NCBI GenBank assembly: GCA_036985855.1
Contig: BTQL01000041.1
Location: 1 to 20,449 of the forward strand
DNA: 20,449 nt
Source: B3-G11 sp036985855
GTDB lineage: Bacteria; Actinomycetota; Acidimicrobiia; Spongiisociales; UBA5794
Reading direction: 5' to 3'
Part shown: piece after piece, positions 1-8,374 of the stretch
How the letters are laid out: each line of letters starts with the position of its first letter
How positions within the stretch are numbered: position 1 is the stretch's first letter
Program-made: the position numbers and the translations under genes
Notes under the pieces: model-generated
The model's database searches: none
Seen by the model: only the letters and a program-made list of their open reading frames with translations
Told to the model about the DNA's origin: nothing

Positions 1-2478
1 ATCCGTCATCGGGTGGATTCGAAAGGCCACATCGCCGATGAGCTCGACGAACACGCCTCCGAGTCCGAACACGACAAGCGGACCGAACGTGGGATCCTCG
101 ACCATTCCGATCAACACTTCATGACCGCCAGATACGAATTCCTGGACGAGAACTCCTTCGGAGTCATCGACAGCACCTGTCACCTGCTCGTAGGCGGCAG
201 TGATCTGCCGTGCACCGGACACGTCGAGTGCGACACCTCCAACATCTGACTTGTGGACCGCGGACGCAGAGATCACCTTCAGCACGATGGCGTCACCGCA
301 GTCGTCTCCGAACGCGATCGCCTCTTCCACGGTCGAAACGACACGTGACTTGGGGATCGCTATGCCGTACGCCTCCAGGACAGCTTCGACAGAGTCGGGA
401 TCCAACCACGTGCCTTGTTCATCAACTCCTTCGACCGCTTTGTCGACGACCGCACGTGCTAGTACGGCGTCGAGATCATCGAACTCGACGAACCGGCCCT
501 CAGGCTCAGTGAGCCACTCGGAGTACGTCGTGGCCTTCCGCAGCGCCTTGGCAGCACGCTCGGGGAAGGCGAAGGTCGGGAATCCGACGTCGGGGCTCGA
601 GAGCTCGGTTGGTGCGCCTCCCGACTGCATATAGACACATAGGAACGTCTTGTCCGGTGGGCTCGACTCGCCTGCAACCCTTATGGCAGTGGCAGTCTCC
701 GAAACTCCTTGAGCAGAGGCAGGGATGAAGAGCGTTATCAACGCATCGACCTCGTCACTGACGAGCAGTGTCTCTATGGCCTGGCGGTACTCTTCCGGCC
801 CGGCTGCCGCGATCATGTCGACCGGGTTCGCGACAGCTGCCTCGTTGGAAAGGAATGAGCGAAGCTCATCTTGGAGCTCGTCCGAAAGTTCAGGAACGTC
901 AAGTCCCAAGGACTCGAGGGCGTCGACGGCCAGGATCGCGGGTCCTCCGGCGTTGGTAACTACGGCAACCCTGTCGCCCCTGGGGGCGGGTTGGTTTGCC
1001 AGCAATGCGGTCACATCGAAGAGCTCCTCGAGGGTCGACACCCTGATCACTCCTGCCTGGCGAAAGAGTGCGTCTACGGCAACGTCGAGGCTTGCCAGGG
1101 AACCCGTATGGCTCGACGCAGCCCTGGCGCCCGCATCAGTTCGGCCCGACTTCACCGCAATTATCGGCTTCCTCTTAGCGATACGGCGGGCGATACGCGC
1201 AAAACGACGCGGATTGCCGAAGGACTCGAGGTACAGGAGAATCACATCAGTATTCGGGTCCTCTTCCCAGAACAGGAGCAGGTCGTTACCCGAAACATCG
1301 GCTTTGTTGCCAACCGAGACGAACATCGAGATCCCGAGGTTGAGCTCGGTCGCGTAGTCGAGGATGGCGAGACCGAGCGCTCCGCTCTGGGAAGACATGG
1401 ATACGTTCCCAAGTCGTGGCATCACAGGTCCGAACTGACCGTCAAGGTTCACAGCCGGATCCGTGTTCTGCAATCCCATACAGTTCGGCCCGACCATGCG
1501 CATGCCGGCATCGCGCACGATTTCGAGCAACTCCTGCTCCATCGCAGCCCCGGATTCTCCTGTTTCTGAGAACCCGGCGGATATCACGACGATGCCACGC
1601 ACGCCTTTTTCAGCGCACTCCCTGGCAACGCCGATCACGAACCTTCCCGGTACCACGATGAACGCAAGGTCGACAGGACCGGGAATGTCTGTGACAGACG
1701 GAAATGAGTGGATCGAGCGAACCACGGAAGCCTTCGGATTGACGGGGTAGACCGGACCGTTGAAATCGGCATTGATGATGTTGTTGAATAGTCTTCCACC
1801 TATCGACAGCTTGTCCCGACTGGCTCCGATAACGGCGATCGAAGTGGGATAGAACAGCGGCATGACACTCGCCGCGATCGCGATCTGCTCGGCTCGGCCC
1901 TCGGCTTCAAGAACAGCATCTGACAATTCGGTGTCGATCTCGACCGTGTAGACGCCCTGGTCGACGTCGCGCCGCATCGCAAATCCGGCGTTTCGGAACA
2001 CGCGCATCATCGCGTGGTTATCCGCAAGAAGGTGAGCGCGAAATCCCTTGACGCCGTGAGCCCTGGCATAGGCCGAGGTGCGGTAAACGAGGAGCGTACC
2101 GATCCCCTTGCCCTGCAACTCGTCCGAAACGGTGAACGCAGCCTCGGCAACTCCGCCGGGGGGATCTTCCACGATGTACCGTCCGACACCAACAAGCTCT
2201 CCGTCAACGATCGCTACAAAAGCCATTCGTTCGTGGTAGTCGAGGCGGGTGAACTCCTCGAGTTCCTCTGGTTCGAGCTGCACCTTGACACGAAAGAAGC
2301 GAAAGTAGCTGCTCTCCGTCGACATGTTCTTCACGAGGGCTTGGAGGGCGGCTGCGTCGGCGGGGACGATCGGGCGGAGGCGGACCGTGCCCCCGTCCTT
2401 CAACACAGCGTCCTGCTCCCACTCGGATGGATACCCGGAAGGTGGGTCGACGATCGATGCGGGAACTGTTGTCGTCAT
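1..2478 (-). CDS. GNAT / acyl-CoA-synthetase-like protein acetyltransferase (PatA-like), 3'-truncated by window edge
   Basis: The frame is open for 826 codons from ATG at 2478 to the window edge, so the C-terminus is missing. Domains in order: a GNAT acetyltransferase at about residues 28-180, with acetyl-CoA loop QGKGIG at 122-127; a CoA-binding Rossmann domain from about 205, with IAVIGAS at 214-220; two succinyl-CoA-ligase-like regions up to about 640, with SHTGS around His457; and the start of an ATP-grasp domain from about 690, including HKSDVGGV. An N-terminal GNAT is the arrangement known for Streptomyces PatA-type enzymes, which acetylate acyl-CoA synthetases and other proteins on lysine; enterobacterial Pat has the GNAT at the C-terminus. 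His457 matches the phosphorylated His of NDP-forming acyl-CoA synthetases, so residual ligase chemistry cannot be excluded. AGAGG lies about 10 bases before the ATG. The gene follows the kinase gene in the same direction after 71 bases and may be co-transcribed with it. The domain assignment is firm; the substrate is inferred. Confidence 0.88.
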   Translation of the reverse strand, partial: MTTTVPASIVDPPSGYPSEWEQDAVLKDGGTVRLRPIVPADAAALQALVKNMSTESSYFRFFRVKVQLEPEELEEFTRLDYHERMAFVAIVDGELVGVGRYIVEDPPGGVAEAAFTVSDELQGKGIGTLLVYRTSAYARAHGVKGFRAHLLADNHAMMRVFRNAGFAMRRDVDQGVYTVEIDTELSDAVLEAEGRAEQIAIAASVMPLFYPTSIAVIGASRDKLSIGGRLFNNIINADFNGPVYPVNPKASVVRSIHSFPSVTDIPGPVDLAFIVVPGRFVIGVARECAEKGVRGIVVISAGFSETGESGAAMEQELLEIVRDAGMRMVGPNCMGLQNTDPAVNLDGQFGPVMPRLGNVSMSSQSGALGLAILDYATELNLGISMFVSVGNKADVSGNDLLLFWEEDPNTDVILLYLESFGNPRRFARIARRIAKRKPIIAVKSGRTDAGARAASSHTGSLASLDVAVDALFRQAGVIRVSTLEELFDVTALLANQPAPRGDRVAVVTNAGGPAILAVDALESLGLDVPELSDELQDELRSFLSNEAAVANPVDMIAAAGPEEYRQAIETLLVSDEVDALITLFIPASAQGVSETATAIRVAGESSPPDKTFLCVYMQSGGAPTELSSPDVGFPTFAFPERAAKALRKATTYSEWLTEPEGRFVEFDDLDAVLARAVVDKAVEGVDEQGTWLDPDSVEAVLEAYGIAIPKSRVVSTVEEAIAFGDDCGDAIVLKVISASAVHKSDVGGVALDVSGARQITAAYEQVTGAVDDSEGVLVQEFVSGGHEVLIGMVEDPTFGPLVVFGLGGVFVELIGDVAFRIHPMTD

Positions 2479-2549
2479 GTGCGGTGCGCCTCTGATTCGC
2501 TGGCTGCAATTGTGGCAGATTGGGGTCCTCAGCCATCAGTGGGGGTGCA

Positions 2550-3848
2550 TCAGGCACCGAAAACGACAGTGACCTCGCCGCCCCCATCAGTGGATGTACC
2601 GATTCTGATGTCTCCGCCCGTGCGCTCTGCAGTCCGGACAACAATATCGAGGCCGAGCCCCGTGGACCCTGCCCCGCTCTCACCGCGCCTCATTACCCCG
2701 AGGTCTCCAAATCCAGGCCCGGCATCGGACACACTGAGCACACTTCTCCCGTCACCTTGTTTGCGCACGCCGAGTCTGTAACCGACGCCGGCAGGCGTGT
2801 GGGCGAACACATTCTCGACAAGGACATCTACGAGTGCTCCAAGATCGGCACGTTGGAGCGCCACCGGATGCTCGCCAGGTTCAACGGAGATCGAAGTCGG
2901 CCTACCTTGATCATCCGCAAGGACTTGCCAGAAGGCTGCACGGTGATTCACCACCGCCCCAAGATCTACGGAATCAACGGTAGGGCCTCCGCCAGAGTGA
3001 TTACGCGCCCGCTGAATCATCTCGTCAACCTGACGTTCGAGCTCGTCGATGTCAGCTACAAGCAACGCTGCCTCCCCGGGATCGGCGAGCGTCTCCGCCT
3101 GGAGCCTGAGCGCGGTGAGGGGCGTACGAAGTCGGTGTGAAAGGTCGGCGACCGACTCTCGCTCGGCTACAAGCAACATGTCGAGGCGCCCTGCAAGCGT
3201 GTTGAACGCTTCTCCCACCTCTGCGATCTCCTCGGGTCCTGAGGGCACAACACGGACCTCCAGGTTGCCCGTGCCCCACTCGTGAGCCGCATCCGAAAGC
3301 TCTGTGACGGGGCGCACCACAGATCTTCCCAGCCGGTCTGCAGCAAAGGTTGCGATAGCGATGAGGAACAACCCGAGTCCAAAGAGCATGGCCCACGCAA
3401 CGAGAACCCCCTTCGACAGTGCCTCGTCACTCACGAACGCACGGACAACCACAGTGTCTCCCTGGATGGGCGCGTCGGCAGTGAGCACCGGCACGAGCAC
3501 TTCAGCTCCCCCTTTGGTCTTCGCTGTGAACGCAGCCCCGCTCTGTGCCTGCCCGAGATGCTCCAGTGATCCGATCGGAGTTCCGACTATCTCGCCGCTC
3601 ACAAAGATCACGCTCAGATCATCGGGATAACCAAATGCCGTGAGAATCGCATCGGCGAGCTCGGGGGTGATCCCCTCATCGGTACCGACCACGGCGAGTG
3701 CCGTAGCCACAGATTGTGCATCACGTTCGGCATCCGAGAGAGCTCTGGTTTGGGCTTGGTTCCGAATCAGGATCGCAACGGGGAAAAGGAAGGCGACAAC
3801 GACGAGTGAAGCCACAGCAAGACTGAGAAATGCGAGCCTTCTTCTCAC
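2550..3848 (-). CDS. Membrane sensor histidine kinase
   Basis: The 432-residue protein starts with GTG, which overlaps the regulator stop codon (GTGA). It has a TM segment at about 5-29, an extracytoplasmic sensor region at about 30-148, a second TM at about 149-170 and a HAMP linker at about 171-225. The HisKA H-box (DLSHRLRTPL) carries the phospho-acceptor His238. The HATPase domain has an N-box around Asn346, G1 DAGPGF from Asp375 and G2 GSTGLGL at 394-400. All catalytic motifs are present, so it should autophosphorylate and pass phosphate to the adjacent regulator. The sensor region shows no recognisable ligand domain, so the signal is unknown. Translational coupling to the regulator makes this a clear cognate pair. 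Confidence 0.95.
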   Translation of the reverse strand: MRRRLAFLSLAVASLVVVAFLFPVAILIRNQAQTRALSDAERDAQSVATALAVVGTDEGITPELADAILTAFGYPDDLSVIFVSGEIVGTPIGSLEHLGQAQSGAAFTAKTKGGAEVLVPVLTADAPIQGDTVVVRAFVSDEALSKGVLVAWAMLFGLGLFLIAIATFAADRLGRSVVRPVTELSDAAHEWGTGNLEVRVVPSGPEEIAEVGEAFNTLAGRLDMLLVAERESVADLSHRLRTPLTALRLQAETLADPGEAALLVADIDELERQVDEMIQRARNHSGGGPTVDSVDLGAVVNHRAAFWQVLADDQGRPTSISVEPGEHPVALQRADLGALVDVLVENVFAHTPAGVGYRLGVRKQGDGRSVLSVSDAGPGFGDLGVMRRGESGAGSTGLGLDIVVRTAERTGGDIRIGTSTDGGGEVTVVFGA

Positions 3849-4525
3849 AGTGGCTCAACGAGCTTGATTCCCACGCCATGGACGGTCTCGATGTAGCGTG
3901 TTTCTGCGGCGGATTCCCCGAGTTTCTTGCGGATCCAGGAGATGTGCACATCGACGGACTTCTCTGAGCCGCCGTACGGCTGACGCCACACCTCGGCCAT
4001 GAGCTGGCGTTTCGACACCACAACGCCAACCCGCTCGGCAAGATACACGAGAAGATCGAACTCCTTCGGGCTGAACTGCAGCGGCTCTCCGTCCAATGTC
4101 GCGATCCTCGTTCTCGGATCGATTCTGAGGTCTCCGACGACCAGCTGAGCACCCGCATCCTCAGCCGCAGAACGACGAAGAACAGCCCGAAGTCTCGCCT
4201 CGAGCTGCTCGACACTGAAGGGTTTGACGAGGTAGTCATCTGCTCCGGCGTCGAGAGTCCTGATCACATCTCGGTCATCGCTTCGTGCGGTTGCGACCAC
4301 TACAGGGACATCCGTGATCGCCCTGATCATCTTGAGGAGCTCTCTCCCGTCAAGATCAGGAAGCCCCATATCCAGCACGACCACGTCTGGGGATCCATGA
4401 ACAATCCGTTGCAATCCGTCGAGTGCCGTACCTGCCCCCTCGACGTCGTAGCCGTTCGCGGACAGAACCCGGGTCACGAGTTCGCGGATTCGTTGATCGT
4501 CTTCGATAATCACGACTGAGGGCAT
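3845..4525 (-). CDS. OmpR/PhoB-family response regulator
   Basis: A 226-residue two-domain regulator. The receiver domain (about 1-118) has the acidic pair Asp9/Asp10, phospho-acceptor Asp52 in LDMGLPDLDG, the switch Thr79 and Lys101 in VKPFS. The C-terminal winged helix (about 128-224) has the OmpR-type pattern LTP/FSPKEFDLL, the DVHISWIRKKLG recognition region and the ETVHGVGIKL wing. I chose ATG at 4525 because MPSVVIIEDD is the usual family N-terminus. An in-frame TTG at 4543 would add six residues. Neither start has a strong ribosome-binding site, so a leaderless transcript is possible. It is the first gene of the regulator-kinase pair and is divergent from the unknown anchored protein at 4607, which is a candidate target. 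Confidence 0.94.
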   Translation of the reverse strand: MPSVVIIEDDQRIRELVTRVLSANGYDVEGAGTALDGLQRIVHGSPDVVVLDMGLPDLDGRELLKMIRAITDVPVVVATARSDDRDVIRTLDAGADDYLVKPFSVEQLEARLRAVLRRSAAEDAGAQLVVGDLRIDPRTRIATLDGEPLQFSPKEFDLLVYLAERVGVVVSKRQLMAEVWRQPYGGSEKSVDVHISWIRKKLGESAAETRYIETVHGVGIKLVEPL

Positions 4526-4606
4526 CGCGATAATCAACCACAATGCGAGCGTCTTAGCAACTCCTTAATATGATGTTGGATACACCAAAACCTGGGGACA
4601 CGAACG

Positions 4607-5191
4607 ATGATCGAGATGCGACAGAGACTCCTCCTGGTCGCTGGCTGGCTCGCAGCAGCCATCGGTGCAGGATTGGTTGCCTCTGGTGCAGTGACCATCG
4701 CCGGCGGACAGGTCCTTGACCGACCGCTTCGACCACTCACTGCAGCGGAGGTCGCAGCGCTCCCTGTCCTAGCGGTGGGTTCGACCGAAACACTCGATCC
4801 CCAGGCCTCCGGCGGTATCGTAGGAACCACCGGCGGACCCGCCGTAGGGAGCGAAGAAGCCGAAACGGAGCCGCCAGCGTCGGAGAGCACGGCGGGAAGT
4901 ACAGATGTATCTGGCGACGAAACCGAGCGCTGGGATCGGTTCACGAACCCGACAACCTCGATAACCCGCGTCGTCTCTCTTGAAGCGGGCAAGGTCTCAT
5001 TTTCTGCCGCTGAAAACCGGATCGATGTTCTGTGGGCTACCCCCGGTGCGGGTTACGTCATGCATACGCTCAATCGCGAAGATGATTCGATCACCATCTC
5101 GTTCTCGTCGAGCCGAGACGCTTGGATTGTCGAGGCAACACTCGTGGACGGTTCTCTCATAACTGTGTCAGGGCCGGCGCCGCTCGCTTGA
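4607..5191 (+). CDS. Predicted membrane-anchored or secreted protein of unknown function
   Basis: I do not recognise this 194-residue protein. Residues about 7-32 form an uninterrupted hydrophobic segment after MRQR, fitting a signal anchor or an uncleaved signal peptide; there is no lipobox Cys. Residues about 65-110 are a low-complexity linker rich in Gly, Glu, Ser and Thr. Residues about 112-194 form a compact region with alternating hydrophobic positions that suggests beta strands, starting at RWDRFTNP. ATG at 4607 is preceded by a GGGGA ribosome-binding site about 6 bases away; a second ATG at 4616 is possible. It is divergent from the response regulator across about 80 bases and ends directly against the ABC-F stop codon with no spacer. 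Control by the neighbouring two-component system is an inference from position only. Confidence 0.72.
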   Translation: MIEMRQRLLLVAGWLAAAIGAGLVASGAVTIAGGQVLDRPLRPLTAAEVAALPVLAVGSTETLDPQASGGIVGTTGGPAVGSEEAETEPPASESTAGSTDVSGDETERWDRFTNPTTSITRVVSLEAGKVSFSAAENRIDVLWATPGAGYVMHTLNREDDSITISFSSSRDAWIVEATLVDGSLITVSGPAPLA

Positions 5192-6784
5192 TCAGGCGAG
5201 GGAGACAATCTCAAGCATCGATTCATCGAAGTAGTCAGATTCGCCATCTGGCATGATGACGGCTCTCGTCGGACGCAGAGCCGCAACGAACTCGACGTCG
5301 TGGCTGACGAGAATCACCGTACCTTCGTAAGTCCGCAAAGCATCCAAAAGCGCGGCTTTGGCCTGCGGATCGAGGTTGTTCGTCGGCTCATCGAGCAGGA
5401 GCACATTGTGTCGACCCACGACAAGTCTGGCGAGCGCCAACTTCGTGCGCTCTCCACCAGAAAGCGTGCCGGCTTCCTGACCGATCTTGTCCGCGAGCAA
5501 GAACAGCCCGAGGATGCTCCGAAGATCACGATCAGGGAGTCCAGAGACCGCCCGCATGTGATCGATCACGGAAACGTCCGATTCGATATCCTCGTGCTCT
5601 TGTGCGTAGTACCCAACCGATACGTTGTACCCAACCACAACCTCGCCGAGGTCCGGCTCCTCCACTCCAGCGAGGATGCGCAACAACGTGGTCTTGCCCG
5701 CGCCGTTCAGCCCCATGATGATGAGCCTGTCATCACGATCGACGATCACATCGATATCGACGAAAACGACATTGTGTCCATATGCCTTTGCAAGGTCCTC
5801 GGCTCTCAGTGGGATCTTCCCTGAGGGTTCAGGCTGAGGGAACGAGACGTTGATCGCGCGGTTCTCTCTGGACACGTCGACGAGGTCTGCGTGCATGCGA
5901 CCGACCCTCGTCTCCCATGATCTCGCGCGTTTCGCCATTTTCTCCGTCGAGCCCTTGAAGCGCCTGATGCCCGCCTCGAGGCGAGCGATCTCCTTCTCCT
6001 GCTGTTTCCGTTCCCTGATTCGCCGGTTCTGCCTGATCTCTCGATCGGCAACGTAGTAGGAGTAGTTGCCACGGTAAGGCTCGATGACACCGTCACCGGC
6101 AGCGAGAACCGATGTGATCGACTCATCGAGAAGGGGAAGGTCATGGCTCACCAGCAGCACTCCACCGCGGTAGTCGGCGAGGAACCCCATGAGCCATGTC
6201 TTAGCATCGAGATCGAGATGATTGGTCGGTTCGTCGAGAAGCAACGTGTCGGATTCGGCGAAAAGTATCCGGGCGAGTTCAACACGCCTGCGCTGTCCCC
6301 CGGACATCGAGGCAACCGGCTGATCGAGTTCCGACGCCGCGATCCCGAGTGAGTGCGCGAATCGCTTGGCTTCCGCTTTTGCGAGGTATCCGCCGCGGGC
6401 GGTGAATTCGTCCTCGAGCCTCGAGAATCTCCTTATCAGGCGGTCTCGCTCTTCGACACCAGCGGACTCCATCTCGAATCGAGTCTGTTCCATCCTCCGT
6501 TCGAGGTCGCCGATCTCCCTCGCGGTGAGAATGCGCTCGAGGGCCGTCTCGGTCCCAACACCTACCATCGCAGCTTCCTGGCTGAGATAACCAACGATGC
6601 CTGAACGCTTCACCGCACCTGGTGGAGAGGGGAGGCGACCCGCGAGCGTTCGAAGCAGGGTGGTCTTGCCCGCACCGTTGGGTCCAACGAGTCCGATCTT
6701 GTCGCCATGTTGAACGGAGAACGACACTCCCGAAAGCAAGGTACGAGCGCCAGCAGAGATAGTGAGATCGCGAACGAGAAGCAT
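5192..6784 (-). CDS. ABC-F family ATP-binding cassette protein (ribosome-associated type)
   Basis: A 530-residue soluble protein with two ABC domains and no membrane segment. Domain 1 has Walker A GPNGAGKT (34-41), signature SGGQ (161-164) and Walker B plus catalytic Glu in LLLDEPTNHLD (181-191). A charged helical linker at about 245-310 matches the interdomain arm that reaches tRNA in ABC-F proteins. Domain 2 has GLNGAGKT (358-365), LSGGE (441-445) and LLLDEPTNNLD (462-472). ABC-F proteins act on the ribosome as translation factors or as target-protecting antibiotic-resistance factors; I cannot tell which applies here. The frame stays open upstream to 7012, but that part overlaps the GGDEF-EAL gene and is not family-like. 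ATG at 6784 gives the usual start (MLLVRDLTIS). No clear Shine-Dalgarno is visible; the short leader consists of heptad repeats. Confidence 0.93.
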   Translation of the reverse strand: MLLVRDLTISAGARTLLSGVSFSVQHGDKIGLVGPNGAGKTTLLRTLAGRLPSPPGAVKRSGIVGYLSQEAAMVGVGTETALERILTAREIGDLERRMEQTRFEMESAGVEERDRLIRRFSRLEDEFTARGGYLAKAEAKRFAHSLGIAASELDQPVASMSGGQRRRVELARILFAESDTLLLDEPTNHLDLDAKTWLMGFLADYRGGVLLVSHDLPLLDESITSVLAAGDGVIEPYRGNYSYYVADREIRQNRRIRERKQQEKEIARLEAGIRRFKGSTEKMAKRARSWETRVGRMHADLVDVSRENRAINVSFPQPEPSGKIPLRAEDLAKAYGHNVVFVDIDVIVDRDDRLIIMGLNGAGKTTLLRILAGVEEPDLGEVVVGYNVSVGYYAQEHEDIESDVSVIDHMRAVSGLPDRDLRSILGLFLLADKIGQEAGTLSGGERTKLALARLVVGRHNVLLLDEPTNNLDPQAKAALLDALRTYEGTVILVSHDVEFVAALRPTRAVIMPDGESDYFDESMLEIVSLA

Positions 6785-6788
6785 TTGA

Positions 6789-6830
6789 CAGGTATCGGGT
6801 TTCAGGTATCGGGGAACAGGAGGAAGGTTA
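6789..6830. repeat. Degenerate 7-base tandem repeat between GGDEF-EAL and ABC-F genes
   Basis: Six consecutive 7-base units are visible. Units 1 and 3 are CAGGTAT (6789, 6803), units 2 and 4 begin CGGG (6796, 6810), unit 5 begins CAGG (6817) and unit 6 is AAGGTTA (6824-6830). The last unit contains the TAA stop of the GGDEF-EAL gene, and the first lies 4 bases upstream of the ABC-F start. The tract therefore fills the entire spacer. Confidence 0.8.
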
Positions 6831-8282
6831 CTGGCTCTCGTCGTCCGTCGTCCCTCGTCCGACATCTGCCGCTGAGGCAAAAGCGAGGGTTTGGTCGTAG
6901 CTATCGACGAATTCCATGACCCTCTCCGGGCGAAGTGGCCGGGCAACGAGGTATCCCTGTACTCTGGTGCACCCCAGCATGCGGATCGCCGAAAGTTCCT
7001 CGGGCGTTTCAACTCCTTCGGCGATTACCTCCAAGTCGAAGCTTCGGGCAATTGACACGATGGCCTCGACGATCGCTCTGGATTCCTGTCTACGGTGTGC
7101 GTCGCGCACGAATGACACATCGATCTTGAGCGCGTGAATCGAGAGTCCCTGCAGCTGTCGAAGAGACGAGTAGCCGGTTCCGAAGTCGTCGATGGAGACT
7201 TTCACGCCCATATCCGAGAGTCGTTCGAGCGTGCGCTCGGTTCGTTCTGCCTCGTGAGTGATCGTCCGCTCCGTCACCTCGACCTCCAGATGTCTGGGGT
7301 CGAGGTTGGCCGCTGCGAGAGCAACGGCAATGGTCTCAACGAGATTCGCATCCCTGAAGAGCCTCTCGGACGCGTTCACGGCTACGCGCATCGGGCGCAT
7401 TCCGCTATCGATCCATCGGCGCATGTCATGACACGCCTCATCAAGCAACCATTTGCTCATCGGAATGATCAGATCGGATTCCTCGGCCAGAGGGATGAAT
7501 TCTCCCGGCATCAGAAGGCCGCGGGTGGGATGATCCCAACGCACTAGCGCCTCTATACCGATCACCGTTCCGCGCACGAGGTCGACCTTCGGTTGATACT
7601 CGATGCGCAATTGCGTCTCTGATTCGATCGCTGTTCGCAGATCTTCCATCAATGTGATCCGCTCGGAGGTGCGTTCACGCAGTGATTTCGTGAAGTACTG
7701 ATAGGTGTTACGACCTGCAGCCTTGGACTGATACATCGCTGTGTCCGCGCCTTTGAGAAGGTCCTCGGACGAGTCGCCGTCGAGGGGATACACGGCGATG
7801 CCGATCGATGTCGTCACGACGAGTTCGCGATCCCCGACGCGGTATGGAGCGGCGATAGTTCTGAGAATCTTGGTTGCAACCTGTCCTGCGTCCTCGACCC
7901 GTTTCCCGCCCTCGAGAACGACCGTGAATTCGTCGCCGCCGATTCGAGCGACCGTGTCTGACGCGCGTAGGCACCCAACAAGTCGAGCAGCGATCTGTCG
8001 AAGCAGCTCGTCACCAACAGCGTGACCGAAACGATCGTTGATGTCCTTGAATCCATCGATGTCGAGGAACATCACCGTCACCAAACCTCCGTCGCGTCTC
8101 GCCCGAGCGAGTGCGCTCGAGAGCCGATCGTGGAATAGGGCACGATTGATCAGGCCGGTCAATTGATCGTACTGAGCGAGATAACCAAGCCGTTTGTCGG
8201 GGCGCCTCTTCACAATCGCTATGACCGCGACTGCGGCGATCGCCAGAACAACGATGACCACGGAAATCAGCATGGATGACAT
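6828..8282 (-). CDS. Membrane-anchored GGDEF-EAL cyclic-di-GMP protein
   Basis: A 484-residue protein with one N-terminal TM helix (about 4-24), then a GGDEF domain (about 33-197) and an EAL domain (about 208-455). The GGDEF motif is intact at 115-119, with the allosteric I-site RASD at 106-109 exactly five residues upstream. The EAL side keeps EAL (244-246), the metal-site Asn in VNAS, Glu in EVTERT, DDFGTG (365-370), Lys386 in LKID, AEGVET and Gln442 in VQGYL. Both diguanylate cyclase and phosphodiesterase activities are therefore possible by sequence. There is no PAS, GAF or extracellular sensor, only the short anchor, so control may come from a partner or from localisation. ATG at 8282 has only a weak ribosome-binding site. 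The gene is divergent from the SHOCT pair. Confidence 0.95.
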   Translation of the reverse strand: MSSMLISVVIVVLAIAAVAVIAIVKRRPDKRLGYLAQYDQLTGLINRALFHDRLSSALARARRDGGLVTVMFLDIDGFKDINDRFGHAVGDELLRQIAARLVGCLRASDTVARIGGDEFTVVLEGGKRVEDAGQVATKILRTIAAPYRVGDRELVVTTSIGIAVYPLDGDSSEDLLKGADTAMYQSKAAGRNTYQYFTKSLRERTSERITLMEDLRTAIESETQLRIEYQPKVDLVRGTVIGIEALVRWDHPTRGLLMPGEFIPLAEESDLIIPMSKWLLDEACHDMRRWIDSGMRPMRVAVNASERLFRDANLVETIAVALAAANLDPRHLEVEVTERTITHEAERTERTLERLSDMGVKVSIDDFGTGYSSLRQLQGLSIHALKIDVSFVRDAHRRQESRAIVEAIVSIARSFDLEVIAEGVETPEELSAIRMLGCTRVQGYLVARPLRPERVMEFVDSYDQTLAFASAADVGRGTTDDESQ

Positions 8283-8374
8283 ACAGCCATTCGGATAGGG
8301 ACCTTTCCTGTTCCTTCGGCAATGTCGAATAAAAGGTGTAGCTGTTGATGCCGTGCCCGTGAGTATCCAGTACG

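Noticed and set aside
871..1569. Plus-strand open frame of 232 codons
   Set aside because: It lies antisense to the acyl-CoA-synthetase-like coding region, which has strong motifs in the opposite frame.
2544..2558. Hairpin GGTGC/GCACC with a 5-base loop over the kinase stop codon, considered as a terminator
   Set aside because: The stem is only 5 base pairs, does not extend, and has no T-run on the minus strand; the next gene is in the same direction, so a terminator is not needed.
2014..2781. Plus-strand open frame of 255 codons
   Set aside because: It lies antisense to the clear GNAT domain and the kinase C-terminus, shows no family pattern and is low in conserved-looking residues; it is a shadow frame.
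4569..4574. TATGAT considered as a -10 box for the unknown protein at 4607
   Set aside because: There is no recognisable -35 at the right spacing and no extended -10; a single six-base match in about 80 bases is not enough.
6789..6830. Heptad repeats considered as a CRISPR or an operator array
   Set aside because: Units are 7 bases, with no spacers and no cas genes nearby; recurrence of the same period at unrelated genes argues against a gene-specific operator.
6785..7012. 76-residue N-terminal extension of the ABC-F protein
   Set aside because: It overlaps the GGDEF-EAL coding region and the heptad repeats and has no ABC-F character; ATG at 6784 gives the family start.
8259..8292. Mini-frame of seven codons (ATG GCT GTA and onward) overlapping the GGDEF-EAL start, considered as a leader peptide
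   Set aside because: It is far too short to judge, its ribosome-binding site is about 11 bases away, and no attenuator-like structures are visible.
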